DNA of 13,374 bases, taken from NCBI GenBank assembly GCA_016199665.1, contig JACQGG010000048.1:1-13374 (forward strand), given 5' to 3'. A program made the position numbers and the translations under genes. Positions 1 to 5,624 of the stretch are shown here, one piece after another (position 1 is the first letter of the stretch; each line of letters opens with the position of its first letter). Below the pieces are notes generated by a model that saw nothing but the letters and a program-made list of their open reading frames with translations, made no database searches and was not told the DNA's origin. Source of the stretch: Acidobacteriota bacterium (GTDB lineage: Bacteria > Acidobacteriota > UBA6911 > JACQSX01).

Positions 1-1
1 G

Positions 2-1246
2 GACCGCCTGGCAGAGGCCCAACGTTATCTGGATGCCGCCAAGGCCAAAGTGGCGGAGACCGGATGGGGCAATCAGGCGGAACTGGCGCACCTGCACGAC
101 TCCCTGGCGCACCTGCAATGGTATGGCCTCCAGTTCACTGAGGCGATTGCTTCCGTGCACACCAGGCTGAGTCTGTCCGCGAAGACCGGCGCGAGCAATC
201 CACCGGCGGGCTATGAAACGGTGGCGCTGGACACTTTGTTGCTGGGTGATTGGGAGCGAACGGTGGATCAGGAATATCGGCGCCTCAGTGATCGAGGCGG
301 CGTTTTTGACGCTTCCGGCTCTCATCTTTGACTCTGCGACTACCACCTGGATGGTGGGTTCGAGTATGCGAAGGCGAGCCGGCTGGTCAAAACCCTCGGG
401 ACCCAGGCGCGCCGGGCCGGGGCCCTGCGCACCCTGGCCTACTGCCACTGCTGCGCTGGAACGGCGGCATACTTTCAGGGCAAGTTGGGTGAAGCGGTTA
501 GAAATCTCTCTCGAGGAGCCGGTCTGTATCGCAAAATCAACGCCCCCGGCGAGGAGGCGATGGCGCTTCACAGACTGGGCATGGCCAGGACAGCCGTGGG
601 CGAATGGAGCCGGGCCTGGCGCGATCTGAACTGCGCGTTGAAATTAGCTCAAAGCCCCGGCCGGCAGGGTCACCTCAGCAGGCGCATCTGCGCGGCGCTG
701 GCGCAGAATCGTCTGGAGGTATCCGACGACTCAAGGGCCCTCCATTACGCTCAGCAAGGCCTCCGTCTGGAGCAGGAGCAGGGCGCCTGCCTGATTTGCG
801 GGATCCTGCTCTATCCGGTGGCGGCGGTGGCTCATGCTGTGACGGGAGAAATAGAGCGGGGGCGAAATCTGGCGCAGTTGGCCCGCAGCCTGGCGGACAA
901 GTACGGCAGCAAGTTTTTCCTAGGCCTGGCCCATCAGGCAGCAGCCAGAGTCGAGGGGGCCGCCCAGGAGTGGGACCCTGCCTTGGCCGCCGCCAACCAG
1001 GCCCAGAAAGCCTTTGCAGAGATTTCTCAGCCTTACGAAATGGCTCGAACCCACTTGCTTCGGGCGTCGCTCCAAATGCAGCGGAACGAAAAGAAAGATT
1101 TCCTCTCCGCGGCGGCTGAGCTAAAGGCCGCGCAGAAGCTCTTCACCCGCATCGGAAGCCGGATCTGGGCGGCGCAGGCCGGAAGATTGCTTCGGAAATT
1201 GGCCGGTCGAAAGAAGCCCTCCGTCGCCGCAATGCAGAGTTCTTAG
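2..1246 (+). CDS. TPR-like helical repeat protein, C-terminal part, with in-frame TGA
   Basis: The reading frame is open at the left edge of the window, so the true start lies outside. It encodes an Ala/Leu/Gln-rich all-helical protein with TPR-like repeats, such as a helix pair around GEEAMALHRLGMARTAVGEW, and ends at TAG 1244-1246. The C-terminal stretch (LFTRIGSRIWAAQAGRLLRKL) resembles the end of large AAA-ATPase/TPR signalling proteins such as LuxR-LAL regulators or ATPase-linked cyclases. That family assignment is inference, because no ATPase or DNA-binding domain is visible. The frame is broken once, by TGA at 329-331, and continues in the same frame with similar composition (SHL-TGA-LCDYHLDGGFEYAKA). 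The TGA may be a nonsense mutation or sequencing error, or selenocysteine: a short hairpin follows and other genes here appear to use Sec. If it is a real stop, an internal ATG at 485 could start a separate 253-aa product. Confidence 0.6.
343..357 (+). promoter_or_regulatory. Possible SECIS-like hairpin after the TGA at 329
   Basis: CCACC / GGTGG forms a perfect 5-bp stem with a TGGAT loop. The loop lies about 17-21 nt past the TGA and carries G at its second and third positions, which roughly fits the bacterial SECIS model (a short hairpin just downstream of UGA with G in the apical loop). The stem is short, and such hairpins arise by chance in GC-rich DNA. Confidence 0.3.
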
Positions 1247-1441
1247 GGCGGTATTAACACTCCTGAGCGGTCCTCCATGACACCAAGGACTGATGCATTG
1301 GAAAATGCGCATTGGCAATACAGAGAATGCGCCGAGACATTTTCTCTGCGCTGGTCTCCGCAGTCTCTGCGTGGCAAGAACGGGAAGTTTCCGGGAAGTG
1401 CAACCGGATACAAACTTACCCCTGGCAAAGGAGATGAGCCA

Positions 1442-1837
1442 ATGAAACAGAGACGGACTACACGGCTGGGCGGGGTCGTTTTCCTTGTGATGTCTACCTT
1501 GAGCATACTTTATGCCCAACAAGAGCCTGCGGCGCACGAACACGGGCAAGCAGGAGCCGCCTCGTCCATGGAGCAATCGCACACTGTTTTCTGACCGACC
1601 ATGAAAACGGGGCAGTTGTGCTCCCACGGAACTGCCAATGTGCTTCAAGTCTCCGGGACCGGGAAAGATCGCTGGATTGAGGCTGCCCGGGAATATAACC
1701 GGGCGGTTGGAGCCGCCACAAATCAGCTCCTGGAGAAATCCAAGACCTTCCTCACACCCAAGGAGCAGGCCCTCGTGGAGAAGTGGTTCGCCAAAGGTCT
1801 CAATGCCGAGCTTAACCACTTGCTGGCAAAACAGTGA
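1442..1837 (+). CDS. Small secreted protein, probable selenoprotein (in-frame TGA = Sec51)
   Basis: The ATG at 1442 is preceded by a strong ribosome site (AAAGGAG) and followed by a clear signal peptide: MKQRRTTRLGG, then a hydrophobic core ending near LYAQQ. The frame meets TGA at 1592-1594 (codon 51), then continues without interruption to TGA 1835-1837. The second half is a well-formed amphipathic domain (DRWIEAAREYNRAV, LLEKSKTFLTPKEQALVEKWFAKGLN). The junction reads SHTVF-U-PTMKTGQLCSHGTA, so the TGA sits where a Cys would make a Cys-X8-Cys pair with Cys60. A stable hairpin follows at 1611-1636. If read through, the product is a 131-aa extracytoplasmic protein. I do not recognise a named family; a role in redox or metal handling is inference from the U/C pair, the His-rich segment (HEHGQ) and the Cys-rich lipoprotein downstream. 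A standard gene caller would see two separate ORFs, 1442-1594 and 1601-1837. Confidence 0.7.
1611..1636 (+). promoter_or_regulatory. Candidate bacterial SECIS hairpin after the TGA at 1592
   Basis: GGCAGTT pairs with AACTGCC (7 bp). The stem extends by GTG/CAC across a 2-nt bulge (GG) to a CTCC loop. The stem begins 17 nt after the TGA. This is one of the stronger local hairpins in the plus-strand genes, inside the coding region and just downstream of the in-frame TGA, as bacterial SECIS elements are. The small apical loop lacks G; counting only the 7-bp stem, the larger loop opens with G-T. Confidence 0.5.
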
Positions 1838-1855
1838 GCGGGAAAGCTCAATGCT

Positions 1856-1892
1856 GCGGGGGCTGGACAAATCCACTGTCCGGACCCCCCGC
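1856..1892 (+). other. Intergenic two-part hairpin
   Basis: GCGGGGG (1856-1862) pairs with the CCCCCCGC run (1885-1892), and inside it GGACA (1865-1869) pairs with TGTCC (1877-1881) around a 7-nt loop. It lies between the probable selenoprotein and the lipoprotein gene. There is no T-tract after it, so it is not a standard intrinsic terminator. It could be an attenuator, an RNA-stability element, or chance GC pairing. Confidence 0.45.
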
Positions 1893-1937
1893 TTGGGTGG
1901 GGAAAGCAATTTCCGGCCAAATTCGGGAGGCAGGACA

Positions 1938-2363
1938 ATGCGATTAACGAGAGTGAGTGGCGTCTTTTGGTTCTTAGTCCTGGCTGCTTCGGCCTGCCAG
2001 AAGAGCGCCGAACCGGGCCGGCCGGTCACCCTGATCGGCGAGGTGGTCGATTCGGCTTGCTTCATGATCCACCCCCATGAGGGATCGACCGGTCCGGCTC
2101 ACGAGGACTGCGGCAAGGCCTGCGCGGCGCGCAACGTTCCGCTTGCCATCCTCAATGAAGGCGAGCGCCAGATTTATTTCGCGGCCGACGGAAACAAGCA
2201 ACTGCTGCCATTTCGCGGCCAGCGGGTGCGGGTAACAGGGACGGCGATAGAGAAGTCTGAGCCGCTGGAACTGAAGATGCCTGTGGGAGAAAAGAATCAA
2301 ATGATCGTGCGCGTGGAGGGCGGCTACCGGGTGGTAACCATCGAGACGATCTCCAAGATCTAG
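1938..2363 (+). CDS. Small Cys/His-rich lipoprotein, probably OB-fold-like
   Basis: The ATG at 1938 follows GGGAGGCAGGACA (GGAGG-type ribosome site) and gives a 141-aa protein. The N-terminus is a lipoprotein signal: MRLTRV, a hydrophobic stretch, then LAASAC with the lipid-acceptor Cys at residue 20. The mature part starts with a strand-rich segment (VTLIGEVVDSACFM) and carries Cys41, Cys58 and Cys62 with His45, His47 and His55 nearby (HPHEGSTGPAHEDCGKAC). It then has a beta-rich region (FRGQRVRVTGTAIEK) typical of small OB-like folds. The Cys/His arrangement suggests metal or heme-type binding, or disulfides, outside the cytoplasm. No named function is claimed. It lies 100 bp after the probable selenoprotein on the same strand and may be co-transcribed with it. 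Confidence 0.75.
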   Translation: MRLTRVSGVFWFLVLAASACQKSAEPGRPVTLIGEVVDSACFMIHPHEGSTGPAHEDCGKACAARNVPLAILNEGERQIYFAADGNKQLLPFRGQRVRVTGTAIEKSEPLELKMPVGEKNQMIVRVEGGYRVVTIETISKI

Positions 2364-2678
2364 GCCCAAAGCCGGCAGGAAGCATCCGGACAATGGGCAC
2401 TGCTTGGCAACCTGCATGGGATTGATCCGATAAGCGGGCGTCGCTTGCGGCGTATCTGGATATACCGGCAGGCCGAGCCCGCGGATATAGCTGGGGGCTG
2501 AAGATTTAACGGTCGCGTCTGCCACGGGCATCGTGGATAGCCTGCCAACTTTCGGCTGCCTATCCAGCTATCGTGACCCGTATAATTCAAATGCGTCACG
2601 CGAGGATCGTCGTGACCGCATGAGGGTTCGAGTCGCTGACATGCACCGATGAACGAACGACGATAAATTCGAAAGCTT
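2364..2678 (+). other. Intergenic region before the cassette array
   Basis: I see no convincing gene in these 315 bases. There is a hairpin at 2535-2565 (GGATAG / CTATCC with an inner GCC/GGC) and a TATAAT at 2581-2586 that could serve as a -10 box for the gene starting at 2679, without a good -35. I looked for a GTTRRRY motif that would mark a left cassette boundary and found none. Confidence 0.5.
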
Positions 2679-3041
2679 TTGATCAAATTTAACAAGCAGC
2701 CCGCACGGTCATTCCCAAACTCACGGCATCGGGTCAATGCACCAACGACCCATGGTGTCTACCTGATTAGGGACCGCCGCGATCGCGTCGTGCACGTCGG
2801 ACGCACGGTTCGCGAAAAGAACGGTTTGCTTCAGCGTTTGCGCGACCATCTCGCTGCTCAGTCTTCCTTTGTTCAGGCATACCTCAACGGCAATGGGCGC
2901 GAACTGAGAAACGGCTTCAAGTTCCAGTATTTGGAAGTCTCGAACGACCGTAGACGGGCGCTACTCGAGTACTGCGCGACTGCGTGGCACTGTCCAAAGC
3001 ATCTCGGCCTTGGTGCAAGTCGTCGCAGGAAGCGACCGTGA
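2679..3041 (+). CDS. GIY-YIG nuclease-domain protein
   Basis: A 120-aa protein starting at TTG. An in-frame TAA at 2664-2666 leaves no ATG/GTG alternative upstream. It contains a compact GIY-YIG-type domain: GVYLI (residues 26-30) in place of GIY, HVGRT (39-43) in place of YIG, an Arg-rich helix GLLQRLRDH (49-57) supplying the conserved Arg, and Glu97 in ALLEYCATAWHCP, matching the catalytic Glu. The domain cleaves DNA in well-studied members (homing endonucleases, UvrC, Slx1); the substrate here is unknown. The gene ends 1 bp before an attC-like site (3043-3129), so it is likely the gene of an integron cassette. The ribosome site is weak (GAAAG), as in many cassette genes that depend on upstream transcription. 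Confidence 0.75.
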   Translation: MIKFNKQPARSFPNSRHRVNAPTTHGVYLIRDRRDRVVHVGRTVREKNGLLQRLRDHLAAQSSFVQAYLNGNGRELRNGFKFQYLEVSNDRRRALLEYCATAWHCPKHLGLGASRRRKRP

Positions 3042-3042
3042 C

Positions 3043-3129
3043 GCACAACTCTAGCTGGTGCGGACGGGCCGCAAGCAGCGCGCTACCATCAACCACCATA
3101 CCGGCCCGCCGCACAGCACGGCGTTAGCC
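3043..3129 (+). other. attC-like recombination site A
   Basis: It starts GCACAAC and ends GTTAGCC, with inner arms that pair as GCTG-g-TGCGG-a-CGGGCCG against CGGCCCGCCGCACAGC. The unpaired g (an extrahelical base) interrupting one arm is the hallmark of attC folding. The site is 87 bp, within the usual 57-141 bp range. The RYYYAAC/GTTRRRY core consensus is matched only loosely. Confidence 0.65.
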
Positions 3130-3144
3130 ATCAAGAGGAATGAC

Positions 3145-3173
3145 TTGCCGAGTTTGCCATACGAAGGTAGGAT
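3145..3173 (+). promoter_or_regulatory. Possible cassette-borne promoter for the first TA pair
   Basis: TTGCCG (3145-3150), a 17-bp spacer and TAGGAT (3168-3173) fit a weak sigma-70 promoter. The predicted start would fall at about 3180, the A of the antitoxin ATG, implying a leaderless or near-leaderless transcript. Sequence-only inference. Confidence 0.35.
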
Positions 3174-3179
3174 GAGGAC

Positions 3180-3401
3180 ATGAGCAGCCCAGCTATCGAC
3201 ATCGAGAAGATGTCACCCGAGGAACGCCTGCGTCTGATTGAAGCCTTGTGGGAAAGCCTTCGCAGCAGGCCCGAGACCCTCCCGTTGACCGAGGCGCAGC
3301 GGGAGGAACTTGATCGCCGACTTGATGAGATGGACGGGGGCGAGAGCAAAACGATCCCCTGGGAGGAGGTCAAGCAGCGGCTCCGTGATCGCTCCGAGTG
3401 A
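3180..3401 (+). CDS. Antitoxin, putative addiction module component family
   Basis: A 73-aa acidic helical protein with the characteristic opening of the addiction-module-component antitoxins (MSPEERLRLIEALWESL, residues 11-27), then LTEAQREELDRRLDEMD and a conserved end, IPWEEVKQRLRDR. These proteins bind and neutralise RelE/ParE-fold toxins, and usually repress their own operon with the toxin. The toxin follows with a 4-base overlap (GTGA), the normal translational coupling of such pairs. The only nearby SD-like string (GAGG at 3174) is very close to the ATG, so initiation may be leaderless. Confidence 0.85.
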   Translation: MSSPAIDIEKMSPEERLRLIEALWESLRSRPETLPLTEAQREELDRRLDEMDGGESKTIPWEEVKQRLRDRSE

Positions 3402-3697
3402 CGCGAGCCGGGTTTCGGCCGGCGGCTTCTGCCGACGTCGACGCCGCGTATGAGTGGTACCAGGAGCAACGTCCGGGCTTGGGCGACGAGTTTGTCGTCG
3501 CGATTGATGCGGCCGTTGCATCAATCCTTGCTTTCCCGGAGGCCTACCCGGTTGTCCATCGCGGTGTACGTCGCGTGCTGCTGGAGCGCTTCCCGTACGG
3601 TCTCTACTACCGGCTCACGGGTCAGCGGGCAATCATAGTTGCCTGCATGCATGCAGCGCGAGATGCCAAGGTGTGGCGTTCGCGGCTTGATGGCTAA
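3398..3697 (+). CDS. RelE/ParE-superfamily toxin
   Basis: A 99-aa protein starting at GTG 3398, overlapping the antitoxin stop. It has the ParE-type layout: FRPAASADVDAAYEWYQEQRPGLGDEFVVAIDAAVASI (two N-terminal helices), AFPEAYPVVHRGVRRVLLERFPYGLYYRL (the beta-hairpin core) and a C-terminal strand, AIIVACMHAARDAKVWRSRL. The RxxLLxRFPYxLYY core and the final H-x-x-R-x-x-x-x-W are typical of this family. Members inhibit gyrase (ParE) or cleave ribosome-bound mRNA (RelE); sequence alone does not tell which. The TAA at 3695-3697 lies inside the first core box of attC site B. Confidence 0.85.
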   Translation: MTRAGFRPAASADVDAAYEWYQEQRPGLGDEFVVAIDAAVASILAFPEAYPVVHRGVRRVLLERFPYGLYYRLTGQRAIIVACMHAARDAKVWRSRLDG

Positions 3698-3790
3698 CAC
3701 GCGCGTCAACCCGCCGGTCCGCCCGCGAACGGCTGTGCTGGTGCGCGATGATGTGCCAGGACGGCCCGCGGGTTACGCGCACCGTTGGCC
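3692..3790 (+). other. attC-like recombination site B
   Basis: It starts GGCTAAC, which contains the toxin stop codon, and ends GTTGGCC. The arms pair over about 25 bases: CGCGTcAACCCGCcGG on the left against CCCGCGGGTTACGCGC on the right, with a single extrahelical C. The length is 99 bp. Orientation relative to the preceding gene matches integron cassettes. Confidence 0.7.
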
Positions 3791-3828
3791 AGACGCCCAG
3801 AACGGCAACGGTTCTCGACCTGTTGCGC

Positions 3829-3834
3829 TATAAT
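3829..3834 (+). promoter_or_regulatory. -10 box for the second TA cassette
   Basis: A perfect TATAAT lies 20 bp before the antitoxin ATG at 3855, directly after attC site B, suggesting the cassette carries its own promoter, as TA cassettes usually do. No good -35 box is visible. Confidence 0.4.
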
Positions 3835-3854
3835 CCCGTCACATAGGAGTACCA

Positions 3855-4073
3855 ATGGCCAAGACTGTCGCTGACATGACCGCAACCGAACTGCGGCAAT
3901 TAGTAAGTTCCGTGGTGGAAGAGAAGCTGGTACAGCTTTTGGGCGATCCCGATGAAGGTTTGGCGCTTCGCGAGAATGTACAGAAGCGGTTGATGCGGCA
4001 AAAGCGGGCCGTCGCAAAAGGCGACCGCGGAGAGTCACTGGAAGTGGCCGCTCGGTGGCTCAAACTGGTCTGA
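3855..4073 (+). CDS. Antitoxin of RelE-type pair
   Basis: A 72-aa helical protein with a good ribosome site (TAGGAG, 5 nt before ATG). Its sequence (VADMTATELRQLVSSVVEEKLVQLLGDPDEGLALRENVQKRL) is of the kind placed upstream of RelE toxins: an N-terminal helical segment, the conserved GDPDEGL, then a basic C-terminal part. It would neutralise the toxin encoded next, with which it overlaps by 19 bases if the toxin starts at GTG 4055. No unrelated DNA-binding motif is obvious. Confidence 0.8.
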   Translation: MAKTVADMTATELRQLVSSVVEEKLVQLLGDPDEGLALRENVQKRLMRQKRAVAKGDRGESLEVAARWLKLV

Positions 4074-4342
4074 GCGTGTTCACTCCTCGCATTCTCAAGA
4101 ACGCGAGCCGCCAACTCAAGAAGCTTGATCGCCCGGTCGCAAGCCGAATCGTGGATCAAATCAAGATGGGCGAACATTTTGAGGAGATCACTCCTGAGGC
4201 GTTGAAGGGTGACTTGGCCGGCCTCTTCAAGTATCGCGAAGGAGACTACCGCATCATTTACCAGCTACTCCCCAAAGAGAAGGTGATCCTCATTCATGAA
4301 ATTGGTCACCGGAGCGACATCTATAAGAAGGCAAAACTCTGA
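4055..4342 (+). CDS. RelE-superfamily toxin
   Basis: A 95-aa protein with the RelE/YoeB-like layout: FTPRILKNASRQLKKLDRPVASRIVDQIKMG (N-terminal helices), LKGDLAGLFKYREGDYRIIYQL (central strands with the conserved K/R-Y-R-E-G-D-Y-R-I motif) and VILIHEIGHRSDIYKKAK (C-terminal H-R-x-x-I-Y). Known relatives cleave mRNA at the ribosome. The start is ambiguous: GTG 4055 overlaps the antitoxin and GTG 4076 comes just after it; 4055 is chosen for the overlap and for the extra residues before the first strand. attC site C begins 6 bp after the stop codon. Confidence 0.85.
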   Translation: MAQTGLSVFTPRILKNASRQLKKLDRPVASRIVDQIKMGEHFEEITPEALKGDLAGLFKYREGDYRIIYQLLPKEKVILIHEIGHRSDIYKKAKL

Positions 4343-4348
4343 GAAGCT

Positions 4349-4411
4349 GGCCAACCCGCCGCTGGAGCCGACCGCTGAAAAGCGCGGCGGCTCAGCGGCA
4401 AACCGTTGGGC
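4349..4411 (+). other. attC-like recombination site C
   Basis: It starts GGCCAAC and ends GTTGGGC, a proper GTTRRRY. The arms CCGCTGgAGCCGaCCGCT and AGCGCGGCGGCTCAGCGG pair with one extrahelical G, around the loop GAAA. The length is 63 bp. It is the most canonical of the three sites. Confidence 0.7.
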
Positions 4412-4759
4412 GGCGGATCGAGAAGCGGGACGCGCTATGAAGAAAGTGCCAGATTCCGCGCATGTAGAGCACGCGCGAGTCAGGCGACCAGGGCGCTCCA
4501 GGGCGGCGTGATATGACTTTTCAATTTGCGGCTGCCGTGCAGGCTTCATAAGGTTCGATCCGTGGGGAGTAAGGCCAGTCTATTTCAGACCAATCGCGCA
4601 GCGCACGATTTTCAGTTCGGCGGCTGCCTGCCGGGCATGACGAAGGTGAGCCAGAGGGATTGGAAATTATCAGACCCTGAGGTAGCGCGCCACCGGTAGC
4701 TCTTTCCCCCCAAGTAGAAGATTGGTTTTTGTGGAGTGCCGACTATACTATTAAGGACG
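4412..4759 (+). other. Region after the last attC site, no clear gene
   Basis: About 350 bases with no ORF I can support. An ATG at 4437 would give a 24-aa basic peptide ending at 4511, without a ribosome site; it could be a remnant of a decayed cassette. No fourth attC-like palindrome was seen. The promoter of the downstream thioredoxin gene lies at the right end. Confidence 0.45.
4722..4749 (+). promoter_or_regulatory. Probable sigma-70-type promoter of the thioredoxin gene
   Basis: TTGGTT (4722-4727), a 16-bp spacer and TATACT (4744-4749) give a reasonable promoter. The predicted start, about 4756, is only about 4 nt before the ATG at 4760, so the transcript would be nearly leaderless, unless another promoter is used and the AAGGA at 4754 serves as ribosome site. 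Confidence 0.4.
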
Positions 4760-5593
4760 ATGCGTTTCCGACAAACCCTTATCCTGTCCCTTCTTGCCTG
4801 CCTCCTCAATGCCACCGGCTTCGCTCAGGACAAGGCGATTGTGTGGTATACCGATCTGGAGAAGGCAAGCGCCGCGGCCAGGGAAACAAATCAGGGCATG
4901 ATGCTTGATTTCTGGGCGGACTGGTGCGCCCCCTGCCGGGTGATGGAGAAGGAAGTTTACACGGACAAGGAATTGATCGCTGCTTCCGCAAGATTTGTCT
5001 TTGTGAAGCTCGACTTTGACAAGCAGGAGGAGCTGGCCAGAAAATACAGCGTGGATTCATTGCCGGCTCTGGTCTTTACCGATTCGTACGGCACGGCCCT
5101 TTTCCACTCCAGCGGACTGATCAGCGCCAAGATTCTCACCGAGCTGATTCGTTCTCTGCCGGACGATGTGGCAGACATCAACCGTCTGGGCAGGCTTCTG
5201 GCGCGGGACAAGAATAACTTTGATGCTTTGGATGGGATGGGGGCGCTGTTGAAAGGGGCCGGGCTCTACCGGAAAAGCAATGAGTACTACAGCGAGGCCC
5301 TGAAAAAAGACCCGGTCAGGAGAAATATTCAGAAGAAGGAATCAATTCTGGTGGCGATGGGATTCAATCATCTGGAGCTCAGGCAGTCCAGAGAAGCGGT
5401 CAAAGTGTTTGAGAAATGTATCAAAGAATTCCCCGGCAGCGAAAACAGGCCCCTCTTCATGCTCGGCCTGGGGCAGGCGCACCGGGTCCTGGGAAACACA
5501 CAGAAGGCCCGGGCGTTTTTGAAAGCTGTGATCGACGAACATCCACGGAGCGACGCATCCCGGAAAGCCAAAGAAACTTTGGATTCGCTGTAA
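4760..5593 (+). CDS. Secreted thioredoxin-fold protein with C-terminal TPR region
   Basis: The ATG at 4760 is chosen over GTG 4736 because AAGGA lies just upstream and a signal peptide starts there (MRFRQTLILSLLACLLN, cleavage near TGFA/Q). The 277-aa product has a thioredoxin domain at about residues 25-140, with the active site FWADWCAPC (Cys56, Cys59) and cis-proline in VDSLPAL. The segment MEKEVYTDKELIAASARFVFVKLDFD resembles the C-terminal domain of DsbD and related thioredoxin-like proteins. The rest (about 150-277) is TPR-like helices (YRKSNEYYSEALKKDP, SREAVKVFEKCIKEFPGS, TQKARAFLKAVIDEHPRSD). It probably acts as a disulfide reductase or exchange protein outside the cytoplasm, with the TPRs binding a partner. 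It precedes the decarboxylase-family gene by 31 bp on the same strand. Confidence 0.85.
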   Translation: MRFRQTLILSLLACLLNATGFAQDKAIVWYTDLEKASAAARETNQGMMLDFWADWCAPCRVMEKEVYTDKELIAASARFVFVKLDFDKQEELARKYSVDSLPALVFTDSYGTALFHSSGLISAKILTELIRSLPDDVADINRLGRLLARDKNNFDALDGMGALLKGAGLYRKSNEYYSEALKKDPVRRNIQKKESILVAMGFNHLELRQSREAVKVFEKCIKEFPGSENRPLFMLGLGQAHRVLGNTQKARAFLKAVIDEHPRSDASRKAKETLDSL

Positions 5594-5624
5594 CGATTTT
5601 CCTTGCTAAGGAGAGAGAAATTTA

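Larger units (their letters stand above)
3043..4411 (+). mobile_element. Integron cassette array without integrase (CALIN-like), two complete TA cassettes
   Basis: Three attC-like imperfect palindromes (3043-3129, 3692-3790, 4349-4411) lie immediately after, or overlapping, the stop codons of three consecutive gene units that all point the same way. This is the geometry of integron gene cassettes. Using cleavage between G and TT of the GTT triplet, cassette 1 is about 3124-3784 (antitoxin + ParE-like toxin) and cassette 2 is about 3785-4405 (antitoxin + RelE-like toxin). The GIY-YIG gene lies upstream of the first site. No tyrosine-recombinase integrase gene or attI is in the window, so the array is either a CALIN or the distal part of a longer integron. 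Confidence 0.7.

Noticed and set aside
213..629. 138-aa ORF in another frame over the TGA at 329, as if a frameshift
   Set aside because: Its Trp/Arg/Pro-rich translation is typical of a shadow frame, while the original frame resumes directly after the TGA with matching composition; no frameshift is needed.
1330..1376. Degenerate TCTCTGCG-type repeats before the small secreted gene
   Set aside because: Only about three imperfect copies; too short and degenerate to call a repeat array or CRISPR.
1121..2065. 314-aa minus-strand ORF
   Set aside because: It crosses three plus-strand genes that have signal peptides and ribosome sites; composition is shadow-like.
2535..2565. Hairpin before the GIY-YIG gene as a left attC site
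   Set aside because: It lacks AAC...GTT ends and the attC-type arms; it is just a short hairpin.
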